Source of the DNA: Candidatus Hodarchaeota archaeon
GTDB taxonomy: Archaea > Asgardarchaeota > Heimdallarchaeia > Hodarchaeales > YT1-039
Length of the DNA stretch: 18,255 bases
NCBI GenBank assembly: GCA_016840025.1
Contig: JAEOTF010000521.1
Span: 1-18,255 of the forward strand
Direction: 5' to 3'
The stretch's first letter is position 1. The number at the start of each line of letters is the position of its first letter. The notes beneath the pieces were generated by a model that saw nothing but the letters and a program-made list of their open reading frames with translations, searched no databases and was not told the DNA's origin. This document shows positions 6,883 through 13,508 of this stretch, in pieces. The translations under genes and the position numbers were made by a program.

Positions 6883-7419
6883 CTTTAATAAGCCCCAACT
6901 AAGAGCAAACAGGTGGGAGAACTTGCTATTTAATCAAAAGTATACTATTCTAAAGATTTGACTAATCGCCAATAATGTTCAAGAATTGATAAAGTATATG
7001 CTTCAGATAATTTAAAGACGGATTGTTTATTTTTCAAATCTTACGTCGTTGCCTCGAACCTGTGAGTGTTTAAAAAAGCGTTTTTTTGTGATAATATGTT
7101 TATTTTCAAGAATATTATAAATTTGGAGTCTAAATCCTATTGAAAAATCATTTTTAAAGATAGAATAATCTCATTGACCAAAATGTGGAGGGAATTTTCG
7201 CGATATACTTCAGATCCCGTTTATTAAATGAATTATATATAATTTGTTAATTTTTAACTTCTACTTAACTAGGTTAAAAGGGGAAGAAGAGCTCTGGTAA
7301 AATAAGGAAGAAATTCTAAGAAGATATGCCTTTCTTGACTATAAAAGGTTATTTTTAAATTCTTTGAGATGAAATAATTTTCCTGCCAGTTTACAGAATT
7401 TGTAAAGGTGGAGTTTCCT
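6883..7419. other. Long intergenic stretch between divergent genes
   Basis: About 537 AT-rich bases between the double-SIS gene and the membrane zinc-ribbon gene, which are transcribed away from each other. It holds no convincing gene on either strand. TATA-like boxes can be seen at 7230-7245 (AATTATATATAATTTG) and 7339-7348 (CTATAAAAGG) for the rightward gene, and an ATTAAATAG stretch near 6928-6937 for the leftward gene. A T-run lies at about 7081-7087. A TCGAACC at about 7053 resembles part of a tRNA T-loop, but no cloverleaf could be drawn around it. Confidence 0.5.
7339..7348 (+). promoter_or_regulatory. TATA-like box of the membrane zinc-ribbon gene
   Basis: CTATAAAAGG is a good match to an archaeal TATA box. 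Transcription starting about 26 bases downstream would begin near 7370, leaving a leader of about 50 bases that contains the GGTGGAG ribosome-binding site before the ATG at 7420. An alternative TATA-like stretch lies about 100 bases further upstream. Confidence 0.4.
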
Positions 7420-8136
7420 ATGCCCAAGCTTATTACAGTAATAGGTATCATTGGTCTCGTTATCGGTATAATTGGTATTGGGATTTATTTTATTGTTAGT
7501 ACTCAAGATTATTCACCTTCACCGGGGACAGATATCACATTAAGTGCAGGTACAGATGATGATTCTGCACATATGGGTACAGTAGCGGGGTTTGAAATAT
7601 TAAAATCGTATAACTTTGAATTGGTTGTGACAGATATAGATGGAGACCTTACTATCTCCTTATATATTGTTACTGGGGATACGTTTACCCGAGGTGCAGG
7701 TAGTAGAGATCTTGGGACATTTGGTACCATTAATGAAGAAGGTGTCTATAGCTACTCAGCTGCTACAAACTATCAAGGTGATATTTATCTGTACTTTGAA
7801 TATACTGGAACAGGTGATGCACGTATTGATGTAAAAAGCACGCCTACCTGGTTGCTTCCACTAATCATTGGGGGTATTGGATTATTATTAGGCATAATTT
7901 TGTTACTTGTTGGAAGAAGAGGAGCAAAACCAAAAGTCGCTGCAAGGCCACTGGCTCAACCATTATATGAACCAAGCTTAGGAGCACGAGGATCGACCTT
8001 CGCGACTACAAGTGCGTCAGCTCCCAAGAAAAAAGGAAAGAAAAAAGCACGTGAAGCCAGTACATGTCCCTATTGCGGTAAGACAGTAGATTCATCCCTG
8101 GTGTATTGTCCTCACTGCTATTCAAAAATGAAATAA
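7420..8136 (+). CDS. Membrane-anchored protein with extracytoplasmic beta domain and C-terminal zinc ribbon
   Basis: A 238-residue protein of unknown function. Residues ~4-26 form a membrane helix rich in Ile and Gly. Residues ~30-140 are a beta-strand-rich, Thr/Asp/Gly-rich domain, probably outside the cell (FELVVTDIDGDLTISLYIV ... GDIYLYFEYTGTGDARIDV). Residues ~144-166 form a second membrane helix, followed by a basic linker (PKKKGKKKAR) and a treble-clef or ribbon motif CPYCG ... VYCPHCY with four cysteines (216, 219, 230, 233) that should bind zinc in the cytoplasm. The layout suggests a receptor or adaptor linking an outside sensor domain to an inside partner. I chose the ATG at 7420 because GGTGGAG (7407-7413) lies just upstream; a GTG at 7408 falls inside that site. 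The gene stands alone, convergent with the AMP phosphorylase gene. Confidence 0.82.
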   Translation: MPKLITVIGIIGLVIGIIGIGIYFIVSTQDYSPSPGTDITLSAGTDDDSAHMGTVAGFEILKSYNFELVVTDIDGDLTISLYIVTGDTFTRGAGSRDLGTFGTINEEGVYSYSAATNYQGDIYLYFEYTGTGDARIDVKSTPTWLLPLIIGGIGLLLGIILLLVGRRGAKPKVAARPLAQPLYEPSLGARGSTFATTSASAPKKKGKKKAREASTCPYCGKTVDSSLVYCPHCYSKMK

Positions 8137-8156
8137 ATCCTAAAACATCTCTTTAC

Positions 8157-8164
8157 TTTTTTTT
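8157..8164 (+). terminator. T-run terminator after the membrane zinc-ribbon gene
   Basis: Eight consecutive T bases lie about 20 bases after the TAA stop, followed by TTTACTTAATTT. Archaeal RNA polymerases stop at such U-rich stretches without needing a hairpin. None is seen here. Confidence 0.5.
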
Positions 8165-8220
8165 CTAATTTACTTAATTTGTGCATCTAATCAAATAATA
8201 TAGTCGTTCTCGATACTTTT

Positions 8221-9738
8221 CTAAGCAATTCGATCCATCAGAAAGCCTTCTATAGTTACAGGTACAGTTTTAGCAATGAGGGCTATTGTTTCATCTAAGG
8301 CTGATTCACTACTAGCATATACTTGTAGTACTACATCTCCCTTGCGGACGGGTTCTTTTTTTGATTTAACAAGAATTCCTGCACCTTTATCATTGGGTGC
8401 TCCAGCTGCTCGTGCAACTGCCGCTAAAGCAGCGTTATTAAACTCAATAGGCCAACCATCGGCAGATGCTTTCCATTTGAAAATATGGTCTTCATCAATG
8501 AACTCAGCTGTAATATCCTGAGGAGTCACGCTAGGATCACCACCTTGTGCTTCTACAATCTGTTTGAATTTCTCATAAGCCTTACCAGATGTTAATAATT
8601 CACGGGCATACTCATTCCCCCGACCCCGAGCGGATAATCCTGCCATTTCAAAAAGAATACCTGCTAGTCCAGTCGATTTTTCAATTAATGAAGTTGGACC
8701 AGTTTTTCCATTACTCATCAATGTCTCTAAAGCTTCTCGCGCTTCGAGCGCAGGACCGATAGAGTGGCCAACGGGTACTCCTCCATAAGTAAGTCCAGCC
8801 TCTAGACGTACTCCTAATTGCGCAGCTAATTCTACAAAAGAACGTGCAAAGGCTTGACCTTCTTCAATAGTGGGGATTTTTGTTGTAGGGCAAGGAAGAT
8901 CAAGAACCATAAAATCTGTTCCTGTTGCCAATTTTTTACTCATGATTCCTGCTAACATTAGACTTTTAGGGTCTATACCAAGAGGATAACCCGCATCTTC
9001 AATAATTCGATCAATGGCCGGAGCAAGGTCAAGTTTTCCACCTGCAAAAACGATGCAACCTTTTGTCTTGGAAGCAATTTCAATAATTTCATCAGGAGAG
9101 AGATCGACATCTGCAAAGACGGACATAGAGTCAACAGTGCCCGAAGGGCTGGTAATAGCCTTAGTGGAAGTTTTAGGGATAAGAAGTCCACCTGCTGCAA
9201 CAATAGGAACAATTAGTAATGAAACTTTATTGCCAGGGACTCCACCAAGACTATGTTTGTTATAAGTTGGTGCAGTGAAATCAAGCTTTGTCCCTGAATC
9301 GGATAAGGCTTGGGCTAAATATTCTATTTCTTTCAATTCAGTTTTACCGAAATGATGAGATAAGGCAAATGCCACAGTATGTACTTGTGATACTGCTCCA
9401 TCTCTCAGTTCACGAACCAATAGATTGGTTTCATCTTTATCTAAATTGCCGCCCATCATTTTCTTCTGGATTACTCCCTCAACTTCACTTGTTTTGAGCA
9501 CTTCCACTCTTCCAGACTCGTTTTCAGGGAGTTCATATTGCTTGATGAGATGAGGGGGGATACCAATGCTTCCTTTAGGAATAAGAGAAGAAGTAAAGGC
9601 AACTCGAGCTGAAAAATTAAGCCTATCATAACTAAATCGAACTGATTTTCCTAAACTCAGTCCCAATTCATCAAAATCATTTTTGTTGAGCAATAACAGT
9701 CTTTCATTAAAATCAAAAGGTATTAAATTGAGTTTCAT
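8221..9738 (-). CDS. deoA: AMP phosphorylase family protein, full length but divergent (paralog 1)
   Basis: A complete archaeal AMP phosphorylase-family enzyme (505 residues). The family cleaves nucleoside 5'-monophosphates with phosphate to give the base and ribose 1,5-bisphosphate, feeding the archaeal nucleotide-salvage route toward type III RuBisCO. The N-terminal ~85 residues are the extra small domain typical of the archaeal enzyme; then come KHSLGGVPGNKVSLL (161-175), ITSPSGTVDSMSVFADV, AGIMSKKLATGTDF, LTYGGVPVGHSIGPALEAREAL, AGAPNDKGAG and the closing VTIEGFLMDRI. Compared with the paralog at 17087 it differs where the family is usually conserved: FAGGKLDLAPAID instead of WGGALRLAPADD, and IIEDAGYPL instead of LIREVEYPL. 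Substrate preference may therefore have changed. I prefer the ATG at 9738 (MKLN), the usual family start, which sits about 26 bases from a TATA box and suggests a leaderless message; an ATG at 9753 would add five residues. Confidence 0.9.
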   Translation of the reverse strand: MKLNLIPFDFNERLLLLNKNDFDELGLSLGKSVRFSYDRLNFSARVAFTSSLIPKGSIGIPPHLIKQYELPENESGRVEVLKTSEVEGVIQKKMMGGNLDKDETNLLVRELRDGAVSQVHTVAFALSHHFGKTELKEIEYLAQALSDSGTKLDFTAPTYNKHSLGGVPGNKVSLLIVPIVAAGGLLIPKTSTKAITSPSGTVDSMSVFADVDLSPDEIIEIASKTKGCIVFAGGKLDLAPAIDRIIEDAGYPLGIDPKSLMLAGIMSKKLATGTDFMVLDLPCPTTKIPTIEEGQAFARSFVELAAQLGVRLEAGLTYGGVPVGHSIGPALEAREALETLMSNGKTGPTSLIEKSTGLAGILFEMAGLSARGRGNEYARELLTSGKAYEKFKQIVEAQGGDPSVTPQDITAEFIDEDHIFKWKASADGWPIEFNNAALAAVARAAGAPNDKGAGILVKSKKEPVRKGDVVLQVYASSESALDETIALIAKTVPVTIEGFLMDRIA

Positions 9739-9760
9739 CGTTTTTCTAACCATTTTTACT

Positions 9761-9768
9761 TTTATAAC
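9761..9768 (-). promoter_or_regulatory. TATA box of the AMP phosphorylase gene (paralog 1)
   Basis: The minus strand reads GTTATAAA here. Its centre lies about 26 bases upstream of the ATG at 9738, so the transcript probably starts at or next to that codon. No Shine-Dalgarno precedes either candidate start, which agrees with a leaderless message. Confidence 0.45.
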
Positions 9769-10006
9769 GAAATTTATGGTCTATTTTTTATGTAACCTGT
9801 ATCTCGCCTTTCCTAATCACGATTAATCTCTTACTATATCAATAAATTTACTCAAAGTGCTTGTTAAAATTATTAACGGATGAAAATATAAGGCTTGAAA
9901 AGCGTTACAAATATATCCATTGGATCAGAGTTTACTTTAAAAGATTTATTCTGATTAGTTTAGGAAAGAAAGGGGTTCTTAAATTATTCTATCACATTTA
10001 TGATAC

Positions 10007-10435
10007 CTATTCTGATTTTAAATTGTTTAAGCCACTAATAAAATTAATCAGTTTACTCTCTACCTTTCCTTCGAGCGCTAACGTTCCTTTATCAGTCAAC
10101 TCAACATTTACCCACTTACCATCTTTCCTAGTTATGATATAACCCCCTCTTTCTAAACGTCCGACATGATGAGAGATAGTTGGCTGACTTAGACCTGTAA
10201 GAAATTCCAATTCACAAATACAATGGTCTTGGGAAGCTAAAGCGAGTATGATTTTAAGACGATTTTCATTTGCTAGAGTTTTGAGATCTCCAACGTAATT
10301 TTTAATCTCATAATTTAATTTATTCTTGTTAAGATGAGTTTGGAGAAATTTTAACTGGTTTTGATGAGCTACAGCGGATTGTGGATCTAAATTACCCAAA
10401 CGACGCTGCAGATCTTTACGGTTTTGATAATTCAT
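10007..10435 (-). CDS. arsR: ArsR family arsenic-responsive transcriptional repressor
   Basis: A 142-residue winged-helix repressor of the ArsR/SmtB family. The core begins at about residue 48: LKTLANENRLKIILALA, then HCICEL (Cys72, Cys74), corresponding to the ELCVCDL arsenite-binding motif of classic ArsR, then GLSQPTISHHVGRLERGGYI as the DNA-recognition helix and GKWVNVEL as the wing. Arsenite binding to the cysteines is expected to release DNA. An N-terminal extension of about 48 polar residues makes it longer than usual ArsR proteins (about 100-120). The ATG at 10435 has AGGAG six bases upstream. It is the last gene of the acr3 operon, so it would control its own expression through the promoter in front of acr3, where an inverted repeat lies over the TATA box. 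Arsenic as inducer is inferred from the cysteines and from the acr3 context. Confidence 0.88.
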   Translation of the reverse strand: MNYQNRKDLQRRLGNLDPQSAVAHQNQLKFLQTHLNKNKLNYEIKNYVGDLKTLANENRLKIILALASQDHCICELEFLTGLSQPTISHHVGRLERGGYIITRKDGKWVNVELTDKGTLALEGKVESKLINFISGLNNLKSE

Positions 10436-10480
10436 CTTTTTCTCCTATTTATTTCTTTATTCCATCTATCAATTTGAGTT

Positions 10481-10729
10481 TTAAGATAAGTAAGGTTCTA
10501 AACTTGCCCGAATTTCTTTTTCTGTAGCAACTCGACCCTTCATAATCATTTTTCCATCTACTTCCAAGGCAGGAGTTGAGCTCACTCCAGCGTCCATGAT
10601 CTCTATTATATCAGTTACCTTTTTAACTTCAAACTGAAGATCTAGTTCAGTAAGGACTTTATGGACACGTTTCTCAAGTGTTTTGCATTTTATACAGCCG
10701 CTACCATATACTTTGATTATTCGTTTCAT
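10481..10729 (-). CDS. Small thioredoxin-like protein, CxxC type
   Basis: An 82-residue thioredoxin-fold protein of the small 'redox-active disulfide protein'/thioredoxin_3 type (MTH895, TM0996). It has the active site GSGCIKCKTL (Cys12, Cys15) and the loop GVSSTPALEVDGK with the usual cis-proline (Pro53). Such genes are commonly found beside DUF318/ArsP permeases, as here, and probably supply electrons or handle thiol-bound metal; no substrate is proven. I chose the ATG at 10729 because AGGTGATAAG, a near-perfect Shine-Dalgarno, lies just upstream; that site overlaps the stop of the permease gene (TAG at 10741-10739), so the pair are translationally linked. A GTG at 10738 sits inside the ribosome-binding site and is less likely. 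Confidence 0.85.
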   Translation of the reverse strand: MKRIIKVYGSGCIKCKTLEKRVHKVLTELDLQFEVKKVTDIIEIMDAGVSSTPALEVDGKMIMKGRVATEKEIRASLEPYLS

Positions 10730-10738
10730 TCTTATCAC

Positions 10739-11995
10739 CTAATAAAGACTAAATCCTTCACCTATTGCTAAACCGAAGATCAGTCCCGCAATAGTTGTTA
10801 AAATACCTACTAGAATCACATAAACAATATTTTTTTCTTTTCCCATTAGCTTGTGTGTAACAAGGATGCTCTGAATCGAGAGCTCTGGATCAGAAAGAAG
10901 ATACGCTAGTAATGGTCCTTTAGCCATACCTAAATCAAGAAACAATTTAGCAATAGGTACTTCCATAAGCGTAGGAAAATACATGAAAATTCCGAAAAGC
11001 ACACCAAAAACGTTGGCAAGAACAGTATTTGAACCTAACAAATCAGCAACAAGTTCTTGGGGAATAAAATACTTTGCTAACCCTGCTACAAATACTCCGA
11101 TGATTATAAGATGCAAAATGGATCTCACAAAGAATTTTGTCTCTTGAAGCCAGTCAGCAATTTGATCTTGTTGAATATAAAGCCAAGAATGGATAAAAAT
11201 ACCTATAACCACAATAAAGGATAAGAAAGCTTTCAATAACATGTTAGCAAGCTCATCAGATATAGAAACACCAAAAAACTCCGTTGGATGAGAGGACCAA
11301 TTAATTTGTGAAGTTCCTGTGAACAAAAGATATACTAACCAGATCATCAAGGCGGGAATTTGTTCATTGCGACGGATAGTAACCACTACTAAGCAAATTA
11401 TTCCAATAATGAAAGCTATCGGGAAATCTAATAATACAATTATAAAGCCAAATATGACTGCACTTACTAAGAGAATCCTATCGATCGAAAGAGTAAAAGT
11501 AAGATCCAGTGTATTATCACTATTTTCCTGGGAGTTCTTGATATTTGCATCAGGAAACAAATAATCCATTGTGACACCGATAATTATAGCAAAAAGAATG
11601 GCAAGAACTCCACGAGCAAAAGCAATATCTAATCCTACAAGAGATCCAGTGTATGTAAGTGCTAAGAGGTTTACTGCTGGAGCAGAAAATAAAAAAGTTA
11701 CAGCAGGTCCTAATCCTGCTCCTTTTTTCCATATCCCTGCAAATAGAGGGAGTACAGTACAAGAACATACAGCTAAGAGAAAACCTGCAAGAGCAGCGAA
11801 TGGATAGGAGATGAATCCAGGAGTTGTTGAACCCATGTATTTCATAACAGTATCTTTGGGGATAAAAACTGCCATAGCTCCTGCAATAAAGAAAGCAGGA
11901 ATCAAACAGAGAAGAACATGAAAGGAGAGATAATCCAAGAGAGTATCTATTCCAGAAGTTAATGAACCATTAATGGTCTCAGTTATTGTTGTCAC
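10739..11995 (-). CDS. DUF318/ArsP-type permease (organoarsenical or metal efflux)
   Basis: A 418-residue integral membrane protein of the DUF318 permease family (COG0701), which includes ArsP (trivalent organoarsenicals) and SO_0444-type metal exporters. The first half has the family signature FLLAVCSCTVLPLFAGIWKKGAGLGPA (Cys77, Cys79) followed by FLFSAPAVNLLAL; the second half has YFPTLMEVPIAKLFLDLGMAKGPLLAYLLSDP. About ten hydrophobic helices can be counted, with a charged loop at ~148-165. The CSC motif is the likely site for soft metal or arsenic. The start is GTG (11995-11993), with GGCGAT about six bases before it as a weak ribosome site. It follows the CxC thioredoxin-like gene by 37 bases and precedes the CxxC mini-thioredoxin with an overlapping ribosome site, so it belongs to the acr3 operon. 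Exact substrate unknown. Confidence 0.85.
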   Translation of the reverse strand: MTTITETINGSLTSGIDTLLDYLSFHVLLCLIPAFFIAGAMAVFIPKDTVMKYMGSTTPGFISYPFAALAGFLLAVCSCTVLPLFAGIWKKGAGLGPAVTFLFSAPAVNLLALTYTGSLVGLDIAFARGVLAILFAIIIGVTMDYLFPDANIKNSQENSDNTLDLTFTLSIDRILLVSAVIFGFIIVLLDFPIAFIIGIICLVVVTIRRNEQIPALMIWLVYLLFTGTSQINWSSHPTEFFGVSISDELANMLLKAFLSFIVVIGIFIHSWLYIQQDQIADWLQETKFFVRSILHLIIIGVFVAGLAKYFIPQELVADLLGSNTVLANVFGVLFGIFMYFPTLMEVPIAKLFLDLGMAKGPLLAYLLSDPELSIQSILVTHKLMGKEKNIVYVILVGILTTIAGLIFGLAIGEGFSLY

Positions 11996-12014
11996 TTTTA
12001 TCGCCAGAAATTGC

Positions 12015-12055
12015 CATGATAAAATTTAATAATCATGTTTGACCTAATATTAGGT
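12015..12055. repeat. Two adjacent short palindromes between the CxC protein and permease genes
   Basis: CATGAT (12015-12020) and ATCATG (12032-12037) form an inverted repeat with an 11-base spacer in the gap between the two genes. Immediately beside it, ACCTAATATTAGGT (12042-12055) is a perfect 14-bp palindrome inside the 3' end of the CxC gene. They may be RNA processing or stability structures within the operon message, an internal operator, or chance in AT-rich DNA. Confidence 0.35.
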
Positions 12056-12293
12056 TTAACGTTTGTTCGAGATCTCTTACAGCAGTTACTTGTCCATTAA
12101 TTACAATAGTTTGACCACCTACTCCAAGTTTTTTAGCTCTGGGAGAATCTGATGATAGGCTTATAATTTCTATGTTTTCACGGTATTTGGTTACCGTATT
12201 CCATACTTTATTCATCCAAGGAGCAAAAGAGCAACCACATGCCCCAGCAGGCGTAAAAATTTCAATTTTAGGTTTAGACAAAATGTTCACCAT
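12033..12293 (-). CDS. Small thioredoxin-fold-like CxC protein of the arsenic operon
   Basis: An 86-residue protein lying nine bases after acr3. The pattern KIEIFTPAGACGCSFAPWMNKVW, then IEIISLSSDSPRAKKLGV and GGQTIVINGQV, follows the beta-alpha-beta ... beta-beta order of a thioredoxin fold. Two features are unusual: the thiols are CGC (Cys19, Cys21) rather than CxxC, and the residues before IVING read GGQT where redox-active members have a cis-proline (compare STPALEVDG in the operon's other small protein). This argues for metal or arsenite binding rather than disulfide exchange, perhaps a chaperone handing arsenite to ACR3, in the manner of ArsD, to which it is not clearly homologous. ATG at 12293 with no evident ribosome site. 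The function is inference from context and cysteines. Confidence 0.65.
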   Translation of the reverse strand: MVNILSKPKIEIFTPAGACGCSFAPWMNKVWNTVTKYRENIEIISLSSDSPRAKKLGVGGQTIVINGQVTAVRDLEQTLNLILGQT

Positions 12294-12302
12294 TTAATTG
12301 GA

Positions 12303-13379
12303 TTAAGATTGTGTTTTAAAAGATTTAGGGGTTCCATCAGGATGGAAGAACTTTGATTTTAACCACAAGGATACATAGACTAAAGCAACAAGAACAGGGA
12401 CTTCAATAAGAGGTCCAACAACAGTAGCCAAAGCTTGATCACTTTCTATAGTAAAAGTTCCAATAGCGACTGCTATTGCCAATTCAAAATTATTGCTGGC
12501 TGCTGTAAAGGATAAGGTTACTGTTTGGTCATATACGAAACGTAATAACCAGGAGACCAAGAACGATAAAACAAACATAATAAGAAAGTAGAATGTAAGA
12601 GTTGCTACAACAGAAAGCAATTCTGCTCCTTTATCAAGAATATTTTGACCTTGCATAGAGAACATAACAACAATTGTAAATAACAAACCAATAAGAGCAA
12701 ATGGACCAAGTTTAGGTGCAAAACTTGTATCATACCATTTTTTCCCTCGTTTTTGGATTCCTACATAACGAGTAATGATTCCACCTATCATAGGAATTCC
12801 TAAGAAAATAAAAACACTAATAGCAATATCCACGATGCTTATATCGATGCTGGTACCCTTTCCAAAGGCTAGATTAGAAAGAAAATCCATAAAAAACCAT
12901 GCATAAATTGAATAAAAGAAAATTTGAAAGAGAGAATTTAAAGCAACAAGAACTGCACAGAGTTCACTATCTCCTCCTGCAAGCATATTCCAAATAAGAA
13001 CCATAGCAATACAACGAGCTAGACCAACAAGAAGGATCCCTTCTCGAAAATCTTGTTGGTTAAAAAGAAATAACCAGGCAAGTGAGAACATGAGAAGAGG
13101 GCCTAAGACCCAATTAAGGAAAAGGGAAACACCAAAAGTTCCTTTCATCTCTCTGATTTTTCCCAGCTCTTCATACTTCACTTTCGCTAGAACAGGATAC
13201 ATCATCCAGAGAAGGCCTAAAGCTATGGGTAAGGAAACGGTTCCAAACTGAACAAGATTAAAAAAATCATTAACTTCATCAAATTCAGAAAGAACAAAGC
13301 CTAATATCATAGCGATAAAAATCCAAACAGGAAGTAGCTTATCAATGAGTGAAAGTTCTTTAGATTTGTTTGTTTCCAT
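12303..13379 (-). CDS. acr3: ACR3 family arsenite efflux permease
   Basis: A 358-residue, ten-helix membrane carrier of the ACR3 family (BASS superfamily), which exports arsenite driven by the proton motive force. Diagnostic stretches are LLVGLARCIAMVLIWNMLAGGD with the essential cysteine (Cys123) in helix 4, VALNSLFQIFFYSIYAWFF, and TLSFTAASNNFELAIAVAIG with the conserved glutamate (Glu299), followed by VVGPLIEVPVLVALVYVSLWL. The length is normal for the family. It is the first gene of a five-gene operon with the CxC protein, the DUF318 permease, the CxxC mini-thioredoxin and arsR. The ATG at 13379 has no Shine-Dalgarno; a TATA box at about 13411-13419 puts the transcript start near 13389, giving a very short leader. 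An inverted repeat over that TATA box is the likely ArsR operator. Confidence 0.95.
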   Translation of the reverse strand: METNKSKELSLIDKLLPVWIFIAMILGFVLSEFDEVNDFFNLVQFGTVSLPIALGLLWMMYPVLAKVKYEELGKIREMKGTFGVSLFLNWVLGPLLMFSLAWLFLFNQQDFREGILLVGLARCIAMVLIWNMLAGGDSELCAVLVALNSLFQIFFYSIYAWFFMDFLSNLAFGKGTSIDISIVDIAISVFIFLGIPMIGGIITRYVGIQKRGKKWYDTSFAPKLGPFALIGLLFTIVVMFSMQGQNILDKGAELLSVVATLTFYFLIMFVLSFLVSWLLRFVYDQTVTLSFTAASNNFELAIAVAIGTFTIESDQALATVVGPLIEVPVLVALVYVSLWLKSKFFHPDGTPKSFKTQS

Positions 13380-13405
13380 TTTAATCGGAAATATGACTAT
13401 TATAT

Positions 13406-13433
13406 TGACATATTTATATGTTTCGATATGTCA
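13406..13433 (-). promoter_or_regulatory. Probable ArsR operator over the TATA box of the acr3 operon
   Basis: TGACATAT (13406-13413) and ATATGTCA (13426-13433) form a perfect inverted repeat with 8-bp arms and a 12-base spacer. On the minus strand the stretch includes CATATAAATATG, whose ATATAAATA (about 13411-13419) is a good TATA box about 26 bases before a start point near 13389, ten bases from the acr3 ATG. A dimeric winged-helix repressor bound here would block TBP, the simplest archaeal repression mechanism. The repeat and TATA box are seen directly; binding by ArsR is inferred. Confidence 0.6.
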
Positions 13434-13508
13434 TTCTAAGCTATAGAAACCACAAAGAGCGGTAATGCTGATGAATTTAGGCAATTAGGGAATTAAAAAC
13501 CTAAGATT

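Noticed and set aside
7040..7075. tRNA-like TCGAACC segment in the long intergenic stretch
   Set aside because: No acceptor, D or anticodon stems could be paired around it.
8973..9212. Leu-rich minus-strand frame inside the AMP phosphorylase gene
   Set aside because: Out-of-frame reading of the well-supported AMP phosphorylase gene.
9861..10142. 93-codon plus-strand frame between the AMP phosphorylase and arsR
   Set aside because: It overlaps the 3' end of arsR by 136 bases, is dominated by hydrophobic/Lys residues from AT-rich DNA and has no ribosome site.
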